DNA of 64,000 nt from Ottowia sp. (GTDB taxonomy: Bacteria > Pseudomonadota > Gammaproteobacteria > Burkholderiales > Burkholderiaceae_C): assembly GCF_016703145.1 (NCBI RefSeq), contig NZ_JADJCO010000002.1, positions 656,419-720,418 of the forward strand, written 5' to 3'. The position numbers and the translations under genes are program-made. A model generated the notes under the pieces. That model did no database searches. It was given only the letters and a program-made list of their open reading frames with translations, and was not told where the DNA came from. Positions 1-7,763 of this stretch are shown one piece after another; position 1 is the first letter of the stretch, and every line of letters begins with the position of its first letter.

Positions 1-1
1 A

Positions 2-867
2 CCTCCGCGGTATGACACCGACGCCCAAGCGCGGGTGACGGCACTGGCCTGCTCGGCGCCTCCCAAGGGCCGGCAGCGCTGGACGATGGTCGAACTCGAA
101 CGTGCTGCCCGCCAGGAGCCCGGTCTGGGCACGGTGAGTCGGGAAACCGTGCGACGCATGCTCAAAAAAACGACCTCAAGCCCTGGCGCCGACTGATGTG
201 GTGCATCGGGGCGTTGACCGAGGAGTACCGCGCGCGCATGTACAACCTGCTCGAGCTGTATGCGCGGCCGGTGTCCAAGGCCGAACCCGTGATCTGCATC
301 GACGAGAAGAGCTTGCAACTCCTCGGTCACGGTCGCGAGGCGCTGCCCATGGCCTCGCACAGCCCGCTCAAACAGGACTACGAGTACAAGCGCCACGGCA
401 CCACCAATCTGTTCGTGGCCGTGGAACCCAAGGCCGGCCAGCGCATCGTCTCGGTCACCGCGCACCGGGGCAAGGTTGACTTCGTGGCCTTCATCGGCGA
501 GCTTCTCACCGGCGCATACGCCCAGGCACGCCGTGTTCATCTGGTGCTGGACAACCTGAACACTCACTTCAGAAAGTGCTTCGACGATGTGCTGGGCCGG
601 CGCGCGGCCGCAAGGCTCTTGCGTCGCGTGCAGTTCCACCACACACCCAAGCACGCGAGTTGGCTGAACATGGCGGAGATCGAGATCGGCATCTTGAGTC
701 GTCAATGCCTGGACCGGCGAATCCCCAACCGCGACCTGCTGCGATCCGAGGTTGATGCTTGGCAGCAGGCGCGCAACGACCAGCGACGAACCATCGAATG
801 GCGGTTCACTCGACAGGATGCGGATCAGAAACTCGCTACGCATTTCGTTCCGAAATTTGCGTGTTGA
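2..867 (+). mobile_element. IS630-family transposase, left end cut off, frameshifted at A7
   Basis: DDE-superfamily transposase of IS630/Tc1 type. The three acidic residues are all visible: Asp in CIDEKSL, Asp in LVLDNLNTH, and Glu after HASWLNMAE. The N-terminal part (helix-turn-helix side) is read in one frame up to the run of seven A at 164-170. The catalytic part continues in the -1 frame, where the proper sequence LKKNDLKPWRR resumes. Some IS families make their transposase by slippage on such an A run, so this may be programmed; a plain one-base deletion is equally possible. The 5' part and left inverted repeat lie outside the window. No right inverted repeat could be identified with confidence after the stop at 867. 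Confidence 0.85.
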
Positions 868-1008
868 TGTACTAGAACGCTGGATGCGGCGCAAACACGA
901 ATTCCTGTAGGGTTACAAGCCAAGCAGTGTCGAGTGGCTTTGCAGGATAGAGCGCGCGTACCCCGGAATGTTCGAGCATTGGCGCATGATGGACAAGATT
1001 GGATGATC

Positions 1009-1079
1009 GGAGCCGGATGAGCGGGAGGCTCACGTCCGGGTCTGCGAGAGGCTGAGGGTGAAGTTCCTTTAGCCCACTT
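1009..1079 (+). mobile_element. group II intron 3' remnant (domains V and VI)
   Basis: The stretch beginning GAGCCGGATGAG, with its complementary arm CTCACGTCCGG, folds as a domain V hairpin. It is followed by a domain-VI-like hairpin (GGCTGAGGGTGAAG...CTTTAGCCCA) and a typical intron 3' end. Pairing of the catalytic-triad helix is imperfect: a G faces the third G where most introns have U. That suggests a decaying copy. Upstream, 880-1008 may be intron sequence but no intact reverse transcriptase is present. The element is therefore a 3' fragment that could not splice or move by itself. Confidence 0.65.
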
Positions 1080-1083
1080 ACAT

Positions 1084-1236
1084 AGCTGGCTGCTGGTGGT
1101 CTGCTTCATGAATCTGGACCTGCGCTCGCAGTTGCAGAACACCGAAGTCGCGCTGCTAATCCGCAGCCGTCAATTGTCGGCGCGGGCCACCGAACTGATC
1201 GCGCGCAGCCTGCGCGAAGGCTGCCTGGCGCTGTGA
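1084..1236 (+). pseudogene. phospholipase-D/cardiolipin-synthase-like C-terminal fragment
   Basis: Reading frame 1 gives NLDLRSQLQNTEVALLIRS, which resembles the region just after the second HKD motif of PLD-superfamily proteins (there usually GS-x-NLD-x-RS with a conserved NTE). The frame ends at TGA 1234-1236, well short of the usual C-terminus. The HKD motif and everything upstream are missing, and the group II intron end lies immediately before it. I read this as a gene fragment left by the intron or the IS. No start codon or ribosome-binding site fits expression. Confidence 0.5.
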
Positions 1237-1353
1237 CTGGCGCCGGACCAGATGCTCTGACTCCGCTCCAGATGGAACGCAACCCGAGAACATGCACGTT
1301 TGACGCTGGCATGGAGGGAGCCTGCCAACGACGCTTTGTATCATCGAGCCCGT

Positions 1354-2361
1354 TCAGCCGACTGCCAGCATGCCCCCGAGCACGATGGCCGCGAGCAGGG
1401 TCGTTTCGATGACCAACAGCCATACGGGGCGCCAGCCGAGCTCGGCCAGTTGCTTGAACGAAGTCTTCACGCCCAGTGCGGCGATCGCAACGATGAGGCA
1501 CCAGCGCGACAGTTCACCCGCTGCGTGACCGGCGGCCACAGGAATCCATCCGAGGCTGTTGCAAATTGCCAAGACGACGAACACGACCAGGAACCCTGGC
1601 AGAAGAGGTGGTCGCGAGCTCGGGTCTGTCCCGGTGCCGCGATAGATCATGGACATCAGCAGCACGACTGGCACCAACATGGACACGCGCATCAGTTTGA
1701 CGACGGTCGCCACATCTCCAACCTGAGCGGACACCATGTAGCCCGATGCGACGACCTGCGCCACGTCGTGGATCGTGCCGCCGAGGAAGGTGCCCATCGC
1801 ACGGGTGTCGAGTCCGATCGCTTTGCCCAGCAGCGGGTAGACGACCATGGCGATGGTCGACAGCGTGGTGACGCCGACGACGGTGAGCAACGTGAAGCGC
1901 TGCGACGAAGCCGAGCGAGGCAGGACCGCCGACAACGCGAGCGCCGCGGACGCGCCGCAAATGGCGACGGCACCACCGGCGAGCAGCCCTTCGGCGCCGG
2001 TGTGTCCGAGGCGGCGTCCGAACCAGGCGCCGAGCGCCATGGTCAACGCCATTGCGCCGAGCACCAGCGCAACCGGCCAGGGCCCGAGACTGACAATCTG
2101 GTCCAGCGTGATGCGCGCCCCCAGTAGTGCGATGCCCAGGCGCAGCACGTGGCGCGCGGTAAATTCCAGGCCCTCCTTGACCTTGGGACCCTCTGCGGCG
2201 AAGTTGAACACCATCCCGAAAAGCAGCGCATACAACAGTGCCGGGCCGCCGTGATGCTCGGCAATGAAGCTCGCTGCCAGTGCGAGCGTGACCGCGGTCA
2301 GCAGTCCCGGCAGCCGGGCTTGGCAGGCCGCCGCGCGGAGGCCGAAGGAATGGAGAGTCAT
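1354..2361 (-). CDS. UPF0324 (YeiH-type) putative anion/sulfite exporter
   Basis: 335-residue polytopic inner-membrane protein with roughly ten hydrophobic helices and the family pattern LLGARITLDQI, GGAVAICGASAALA and LGGTIHDVAQVVASGY. UPF0324 proteins are annotated as putative sulfate/sulfite exporters, and members occur beside sulfonate catabolism genes; biochemical proof is thin. Start taken at ATG 2361, giving the usual family length; an in-frame ATG at 2478 would add 39 residues without hydrophobic character. It is the last gene of the minus-strand operon that begins with an SsuD-like monooxygenase. Export of sulfite or sulfate released by desulfonation is therefore a sensible role (inference). 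Confidence 0.85.
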   Translation of the reverse strand: MTLHSFGLRAAACQARLPGLLTAVTLALAASFIAEHHGGPALLYALLFGMVFNFAAEGPKVKEGLEFTARHVLRLGIALLGARITLDQIVSLGPWPVALVLGAMALTMALGAWFGRRLGHTGAEGLLAGGAVAICGASAALALSAVLPRSASSQRFTLLTVVGVTTLSTIAMVVYPLLGKAIGLDTRAMGTFLGGTIHDVAQVVASGYMVSAQVGDVATVVKLMRVSMLVPVVLLMSMIYRGTGTDPSSRPPLLPGFLVVFVVLAICNSLGWIPVAAGHAAGELSRWCLIVAIAALGVKTSFKQLAELGWRPVWLLVIETTLLAAIVLGGMLAVG

Positions 2362-2489
2362 CGTGATGGTCGTTCTGGTGGCTGCGGCGCACGGCCGCCC
2401 TTTGCTGGTTGCCAGCTCCCGGTGACGCGTGCCACCGTGGCGCAGAAGCGCCACGGTGGAAATCCGCGTCTGGGACACCTTGGCCGATG

Positions 2490-3929
2490 TCAGCCGGCGA
2501 CGTAGATCGACTTCAGTTGCTGATAGCCCTGCATCGCTTCGGGGCCGAACTCGCGGCCGATGCCACTGGCCTTGACACCGCCGAATGGCGAGCCGATGGC
2601 GACCGGATAGCCGTTGATGCCGATCGTGCCGGTATGAACCCGCCGCGCGACCGCCATGGCTCGCTCGGGGTCCGCGCTGAAGACCGAGCCTCCCAGGCCG
2701 TAGATCGAGTCGTTGGCCATGCGCACCGCATCGGCGTCATCCTTGTACGGGATCACCGACAACACCGGGCCGAAGATCTCTTCCCGTGCAATCGTCGCCG
2801 AGTTGCTCATGTCGGCAAACACAGTGGGCTCGACGAACCAGCCACGCTCAAGCCCCTTGGGCCGGCCGCCGCCGGCAACCAGTGTCGCCTCTGCCTTGCC
2901 CTTGGCGATGTAGCCTTCGACCTTGCTGCGGTGCTCGGCCGTCGCCATCGGCCCGATCTCGGTGCTGGCCTCCAGCGGGTTGCCGACCTTCATCGACGAT
3001 GCCATCGCTGCCACTGCCTCCACCACCTCCTTGTAGCGGCTTTGCGGCGCGAGCAGGCGGCTGCAGGTGACGCAGGTCTGGCCCTGGTTCATGAAGTTGA
3101 CGAATTGCAGGCTCGGCATGATGGCGCCGAGGTCCACGTCGTCAAGCACGATGGCCGCCGACTTGCCGCCGAGTTCCAGCGACACGGGCCTGAGCAACTC
3201 GCCGCACACGCGGCCGATGGCGCGGCCTGCGGCGGTCGACCCGGTGAAGCTGACCTTGTCCACATCTGGATGGGCAACCAGATGCGCACCGGCCGTGCGA
3301 TCGGCGGCCACCCAGTTGATGACCCCGGGAGGAAGCCCCGCTTCCAGTGCGGCTTCGGCCAGGATATAGCTGTCGAGCACCGTGTTCGGCGAAGGCTTCA
3401 TCACCAGCGTGCAGCCGGCGGCGAGCGCTGGCGCGATCTTGCTCATCGCCAGCACGACCGGGTAGTTCCACGGCACGATCGCGCCGACCACGCCGATGGG
3501 GCTGCGCCTGACCCGCGTTTCCTTGCCCAGCTGCGACGGCCGCTGGTCCTCGACCGGCAGGGAGTTGGCAAGGTCCGCGTAGTAACGCAGCATGCCGACC
3601 GCGAATCCACCCTCGAACGCCTGACTCAGCGCGATGGGCATGCCGTTTTGCAGCGTGACGGTTTGCGCCAGCGTCGCGCTGCGCTTCTCGATCGCGTCGG
3701 CAAAGCGGAGCATCGCTGCCGCCCGCTCCGCCGGGGCGATGTCGGACCAGCCGGAGCCGTCGAAGGCTTTGCGTGCCGCCGCGACGGCGCGATCAATGTC
3801 AGCCTCGACCCCTTCGGGCACGCTGCCAATGGCCTCTTCGGTGCTGGCGTTGATGAGGGTGAAGCGTTTCGACGACGAGGGCGATACCCAGTCGCCTCCG
3901 ATGAAGAATGCGTTGTGTTCGATGGTCAT
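2490..3929 (-). CDS. NAD(P)-dependent aldehyde dehydrogenase family protein
   Basis: 479 residues, full length for the ALDH superfamily. Visible landmarks: PWNYP at about 153, the nucleotide-site FTGSTAAGR at about 228, the general-base Glu in LELGGKS (Glu252), catalytic Cys286 in NQGQTCVTCS, and EEIFGPVLSV toward the C-terminus. It oxidises an aldehyde to the carboxylate in the cytoplasm. Placed between the Bug binding protein and the UPF0324 exporter, it could oxidise the aldehyde left when the upstream monooxygenase cleaves a C-S bond. Substrate cannot be read from sequence; benzaldehyde/vanillin-type ALDHs have a similar layout. Confidence 0.92.
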   Translation of the reverse strand: MTIEHNAFFIGGDWVSPSSSKRFTLINASTEEAIGSVPEGVEADIDRAVAAARKAFDGSGWSDIAPAERAAAMLRFADAIEKRSATLAQTVTLQNGMPIALSQAFEGGFAVGMLRYYADLANSLPVEDQRPSQLGKETRVRRSPIGVVGAIVPWNYPVVLAMSKIAPALAAGCTLVMKPSPNTVLDSYILAEAALEAGLPPGVINWVAADRTAGAHLVAHPDVDKVSFTGSTAAGRAIGRVCGELLRPVSLELGGKSAAIVLDDVDLGAIMPSLQFVNFMNQGQTCVTCSRLLAPQSRYKEVVEAVAAMASSMKVGNPLEASTEIGPMATAEHRSKVEGYIAKGKAEATLVAGGGRPKGLERGWFVEPTVFADMSNSATIAREEIFGPVLSVIPYKDDADAVRMANDSIYGLGGSVFSADPERAMAVARRVHTGTIGINGYPVAIGSPFGGVKASGIGREFGPEAMQGYQQLKSIYVAG

Positions 3930-3998
3930 GAATGTCTCCGTGGTGGCTGGTTGCGAGAAAGATGGGCACGCGCGGATTGCGCCGCGTGCGTCACGGCG

Positions 3999-4973
3999 TC
4001 ATTGCCGCTGCAGGTTGATCGACCGCGCCAGTTCGCGGTAGCGGTCGTTTTCATCAGCGTAGAACTTGTCGAGTTGGGCCTGGTTCATGGGTTTGACGGT
4101 CTGCGCGCCGGTCTCGACAATGCCTTTCTTCACGTTGGGCAGTTGAACGACTTCGGCCATCGCCCGATGGATCGCCGCCACGATGGGCTCAGGCGTTGAT
4201 TTCGTCACCAGGGCGCCCATCCACAGGTCGAACGTGAAATCCTTCAGCAACGCGTGCTTGTGCATCGGAAGGACGTCAGGAAGATCCGGGTGCGCCTCGC
4301 GTGCAGTGATTCCGATGGCACGCAAACGTCCTTGCTTCACCAAACCAAGCACCGGGCCGGACAGCGTCCAGAAGGCCATGTCGACCTGCCCGCCAACGAT
4401 GTCCGCGAAGAACTGGCTGCCACCCTTGTACGGGACGTTGACCATCTGAAGGCCTGTGACCGATGCGAATTTCTCGCCCACCAGATGGAACAGCGACCCA
4501 TGCCCCGTGGATCCATAGGAAATGCTTTTGCGCCCTTTGGCCCATGCGATGAACTCGTCGATGTTGTGGGCGGGAATGCCGCCGGGAATCAGCAGCACCA
4601 GGGAACCCGTGGAGATCATGCCCGCCAGGCGAAAGTCCTCGGGCTTGTGCTTGACGGCGGAGAGCGCCAGCGGCCCCAGCATCAGGTCCATCGGCGTGCC
4701 CAGCAACTGAGTGTGGCCATCCGGCGGCGCCGTCAACACCTTCTGCGCGGCCAGGGCACCGCTGGCACCGCTGACGTTTTCGACGATCACGGTCTGACCC
4801 AGTTGCTTTTGATAACCAGGCTGTATCAAGCGAGCCATGTAGTCACCCGAGCCTCCCGGGGGGTAGGGAACGGCCAGGGACACCGTCTTGCCCGGAAATG
4901 TTTGGGCTCCGGCGCTCAAGGCACAGCCACTCACGGCCAGCACCGCAGCGCGCAAAAAATTCAAGAGTTTCAT
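3999..4973 (-). CDS. Bug/TctC-family periplasmic solute-binding protein
   Basis: Mature protein begins after a Sec signal (MKLLNFLRAAVLAVSGCALSA, cut near AGA-QTFPGK). Family signatures follow: VPYPPGGSGDYMAR, IVENVSGASGALAAQKV, a YGSTGHGS-type loop and NVPYKGG. Bug proteins bind carboxylated or other small anionic solutes in the periplasm. This one is an orphan, with no TctA/TctB membrane partners nearby, which is common in Burkholderiales. Start chosen at ATG 4973, preceded by GGAGAC six bases upstream. The 141-bp gap to the upstream gene is the longest in this operon and contains a short imperfect direct repeat (GTCTAGGCGG twice, about 5095-5125). Confidence 0.9.
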   Translation of the reverse strand: MKLLNFLRAAVLAVSGCALSAGAQTFPGKTVSLAVPYPPGGSGDYMARLIQPGYQKQLGQTVIVENVSGASGALAAQKVLTAPPDGHTQLLGTPMDLMLGPLALSAVKHKPEDFRLAGMISTGSLVLLIPGGIPAHNIDEFIAWAKGRKSISYGSTGHGSLFHLVGEKFASVTGLQMVNVPYKGGSQFFADIVGGQVDMAFWTLSGPVLGLVKQGRLRAIGITAREAHPDLPDVLPMHKHALLKDFTFDLWMGALVTKSTPEPIVAAIHRAMAEVVQLPNVKKGIVETGAQTVKPMNQAQLDKFYADENDRYRELARSINLQRQ

Positions 4974-5114
4974 TTCAATGTCTCCGGTCATTTGGTTCTT
5001 GGGGTCAAAGAGGGACGTGGGCGGGCGCGACCTGCCTGGCCGCCCACGGGCATGGCGATGCCACGGCTCGGCTGAGCCGATCACCAGGCGGGGATGTCTA
5101 GGCGGACGGGGTGT

Positions 5115-5528
5115 CTAGGCGGGCGGGTTCTGGTCGAACTGCGCACTCCCCTCAGCCATCGGAACCCAGGGCAGAGCCGACTGGCACCACAGGTTCACTT
5201 GCGGGCTGGCCCAGGCCGGATCGTCGAGGGTGCCCGCCTTGACTGCGGCGACGCCCGGCATCGCATCCAGCTCGCTGAAGATCGGCGAGCCGCAGCTGCT
5301 GCAGAAATGACGTTTCACTGGCATACCGCTGCCGCCCACGTCGTTGAAGGTCGCCAGCGTCGAGCCTGTCAGCTTGACGCCAGCCAAGGGCATGACCAGA
5401 TTGACTGAGAAAGCACCGCCGGATTGCTTCTGGCAGTGCGTGCAGTGGCACGCTGCGATCAAGGCGGGATGATCGGCGCTTTCGTAACGGATGCTGCCGC
5501 ACAAGCATCCACCTTTGACTTCATGCAT
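5115..5528 (-). CDS. GFA-family (glutathione-dependent formaldehyde-activating type) zinc protein
   Basis: 137 residues with the cysteine pattern of the GFA/CENP-V fold: GCLCGS near the N-terminus, CHCTHCQK, and CSSCGSP. These cysteines bind structural and active-site zinc. The named reaction, formaldehyde plus glutathione to S-hydroxymethylglutathione, is proven for few members. Start at ATG 5528 is chosen because AGGAG sits at normal distance; the longer frame from 5561 overlaps the upstream gene's end. In this operon a formaldehyde scavenger would make sense if the monooxygenase attacks a C1 sulfonate (inference). Confidence 0.85.
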   Translation of the reverse strand: MHEVKGGCLCGSIRYESADHPALIAACHCTHCQKQSGGAFSVNLVMPLAGVKLTGSTLATFNDVGGSGMPVKRHFCSSCGSPIFSELDAMPGVAAVKAGTLDDPAWASPQVNLWCQSALPWVPMAEGSAQFDQNPPA

Positions 5529-5557
5529 GTTTGTCTCCTGTTTGTTTTCGTGACGCG

Positions 5558-6598
5558 TCATGAGCGAGGCGATTCAGGCGAGGGTGAGGCCGCCGCGTTC
5601 GGCGCAGCCGCAGCCTGGCCCCATACGTTGTTCTCGCGCCAGAAGTTCTCCTTGCGCCATTGGTCCGGCAAGGTCTGCCCGGTGGCCCGAATCACGCGCT
5701 TGAGCAGCAGCTTGAGCAGGCGCGCTTCGTTGTAGTCGAGCTCGCGCTCGGCGTCTCCCTCGGCGGCCTTGCCGGCCGCCATCAGCTCGATCGCGTAGCG
5801 ACGGCCGGCCTCGGTGAAGCGGACCCGCTCGCCGTCTTCGACGACGATCAGCTCGCACGTAGCGAGGGCCTCGAAGTGCTCGTCGGTGACGCGGTGGCCG
5901 GTGATCTCGACCAGGCGGCTCAACTCCGCCACGCTGCGGTCGTCGCCCATGCTCAAGGCCGACAGAAGGTTGTAGTGAACGTCGCCGAGCCCTTGCCGTT
6001 CCACCTTGGCACGCAACGGCATCAGCATCTGGTAGTAGGCGCGGCCGAGCAGGAAGCCGAGCCAGTCGTCGCCGAAGCTGGAGCTCGCGTCCTCGACGTC
6101 TGCGGTCTTCTTCTTCATCAGCAGCCCGTAGTTGCCGCCATGGAAAACCAGCGGTGCGCGGCCGAAGCTGTCGAACGACACCACCTCGCCGACGAAGATC
6201 ACGTGGTCGCCGCCGTCATGGCGGTACGATGTGCGGCACTCGAATCGCGCCGAACAACCGTCGAGCAGCGGCACCTCGCCATGGCCGCGTTCGACGGCGA
6301 GCCCGGCGAAACGATCAACGCCGCGCTTGGCGAACTGGTTCGAGACGTGCTCCTGGTCCGACGCCAGGATGTGAACCGCGAAATGCTCGGCAGCCATGAA
6401 TGCGGCAGCGCTCGACGACTTGCGGTCCAGGCTCCACAGCACCATCGGCGGATCGAGCGACACCGAATTGAAGCTGTTGGCCGTCAGGCCGACATCCTCG
6501 CCTTCCGTGCCACGCGTGGTGACCACCGTGACGCCGGTGGTGAACGAGCCCAGGGCCTGGCGGAACTGCTTGGCATCGACGTTCGAAGAGTGGGTCAT
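5558..6598 (-). CDS. flavin reductase with C-terminal MarR-like domain
   Basis: 346 residues. The N-terminal ~165 form a flavin-reductase-like domain (FTTGVTVVTTRG, GLTANSFNSVSLDPP, SFDSFGRAPLVFHGG) that supplies reduced FMN or FAD. Residues ~185-345 look like a MarR-type winged helix (LVEITGHRVTDEHFEAL). The same two-domain plan is known for the reductase of the Acinetobacter 4-hydroxyphenylacetate hydroxylase, where the MarR-like part senses the substrate. Start at ATG 6598 has a strong GAGGAGG upstream. It begins 10 bases after the stop of the SsuD-like monooxygenase, so the two form a two-component flavin monooxygenase. Confidence 0.88.
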   Translation of the reverse strand: MTHSSNVDAKQFRQALGSFTTGVTVVTTRGTEGEDVGLTANSFNSVSLDPPMVLWSLDRKSSSAAAFMAAEHFAVHILASDQEHVSNQFAKRGVDRFAGLAVERGHGEVPLLDGCSARFECRTSYRHDGGDHVIFVGEVVSFDSFGRAPLVFHGGNYGLLMKKKTADVEDASSSFGDDWLGFLLGRAYYQMLMPLRAKVERQGLGDVHYNLLSALSMGDDRSVAELSRLVEITGHRVTDEHFEALATCELIVVEDGERVRFTEAGRRYAIELMAAGKAAEGDAERELDYNEARLLKLLLKRVIRATGQTLPDQWRKENFWRENNVWGQAAAAPNAAASPSPESPRS

Positions 6599-6608
6599 GT
6601 CTTCCTCC

Positions 6609-7676
6609 TCAGGCACGGTTTTGAAGCAGCGGCATCACGAGGCGGCCGAAGCGTTCCGCTTCCTCGTGGTGCGGATAGCCCGAGAGACAGAAGCCCGAGC
6701 AGCCAACGTCGATGAATTCCTGCAGTTGCGCGGCAACCTGCTTCGGGTTGCCGACGACGGCGACCCCGGCACCGGCGCGCACCTCGGTGATGCCGGTCCA
6801 CAGATGCGGCGTCAGCTTGCGGCCCACCGTCTTGGACAGCTCCTTCTGGCGCTGACTAGCCACCGACTCGGCCATCATGGTCTTGACCTGATCCTTCCAG
6901 CCCTCGTCGGCGCCGGCGATCAACTGGTCAGCAAAGGCCCATGCCTCGTCCTCGGTCTCGCGGCAGATGATCTGCAGCCGCATCGCGAAGCGAAGCTCGT
7001 CGGCACGGCCGTACTTGGCGGCACGCGCGCGCAACTCCTTGATCTGCTCGCCAATGCGCTCGGGGTAGTCGCCCCAGAAGAGGTGGATCGCCGAATGCTT
7101 GGCCGAGATTTCCGCCGCCTGCTCGGAACCACCGCCCAGGAAGAACGGCGGATGCGGCTGCTGCACGCACTTGGGGATGATCGTCGGACCGTGGACCTGG
7201 TAGTACTTGCCCTCGTGCTCGACCTTCTCTTCGGTCCAGAGGCGCTTGAGCAGCACGACTTCTTCTTCGAGCTGCTCGTAGCGGCCCTCCTTGGACATGA
7301 CCTGGCCCTCGGCGTAGGCGTCCTTCTCGCTCAACCCGGCGATCAGGTTGACGTAAATGCGCCCGCCCGACATCTGGTCGAAGCTCGCGACCATCTTGGC
7401 CTGCGCCACTGGGTGGATGAAGCCGGGCTTGATCGCGAGCAGCGCCTTCAGCTTCGTGGTGCGTGCGGCGATGAACGAGGCGGTGATCCAGGCGTCCCAA
7501 CAAAACGGGGACACCGGCACCAGTACGTAGTCGAAGCCGGCGTTCTCGGCCGCCAGCGCGACGCGCTCGAAGTGCGCCAGCGACTGCGGGATGGCCTTTT
7601 CAGGGTCGCTGAAGGCGCTGGTGTCGCCGATGGTGGGAATGAACCACCCCATTGAGAGGGGATGCTGAGTCGCCAT
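6609..7676 (-). CDS. LLM-class flavin-dependent monooxygenase, SsuD (alkanesulfonate monooxygenase)-like
   Basis: 355 residues with a luciferase-like (beta/alpha)8 barrel. Features shared with SsuD include LKALLAIKPG, FDQMSGGRIYVNLIAG, a PPFFLGGGSEQA phosphate-binding loop, an LFWGDYPE segment and the C-terminal SGYPHHEEAERF. Such enzymes use FMNH2 and O2 to cleave alkanesulfonates into aldehyde and sulfite; relatives act on sulfones or nitrilotriacetate, so the substrate is open. First gene of the operon reading leftward, with GGAGA upstream of ATG 7676, and divergent from a LysR regulator 87 bases away. Confidence 0.88.
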   Translation of the reverse strand: MATQHPLSMGWFIPTIGDTSAFSDPEKAIPQSLAHFERVALAAENAGFDYVLVPVSPFCWDAWITASFIAARTTKLKALLAIKPGFIHPVAQAKMVASFDQMSGGRIYVNLIAGLSEKDAYAEGQVMSKEGRYEQLEEEVVLLKRLWTEEKVEHEGKYYQVHGPTIIPKCVQQPHPPFFLGGGSEQAAEISAKHSAIHLFWGDYPERIGEQIKELRARAAKYGRADELRFAMRLQIICRETEDEAWAFADQLIAGADEGWKDQVKTMMAESVASQRQKELSKTVGRKLTPHLWTGITEVRAGAGVAVVGNPKQVAAQLQEFIDVGCSGFCLSGYPHHEEAERFGRLVMPLLQNRA

Positions 7677-7699
7677 ATGTGATGTCTCCGTGTTGGCCG

Positions 7700-7713
7700 T
7701 TGATCGACATCAA
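7700..7713. promoter_or_regulatory. candidate LysR box in the divergent promoter region
   Basis: TTGATCGACATCAA is an inverted repeat (TTGAT-N4-ATCAA) that also satisfies the T-N11-A rule of LysR-type regulators. It lies in the 87-bp space between the monooxygenase operon and the lysR gene, where an LTTR usually binds to control both. No clear sigma-70 hexamers were assigned. Prediction from pattern only. Confidence 0.45.
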
Positions 7714-7763
7714 ATTTAGGGCGGCTTGTCGTATAAAGATAATGAAGTGTTGGAATCAACCCT

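Noticed and set aside
2409..4199. About 600-codon open frame on the plus strand opposite the aldehyde dehydrogenase
   Set aside because: No family motifs and typical antisense composition; the minus-strand ALDH has all catalytic residues.
5095..5125. Short direct repeat GTCTAGGCGG in the gap before the Bug gene
   Set aside because: Two imperfect copies only, no palindromic character; not enough to call an operator or att site.
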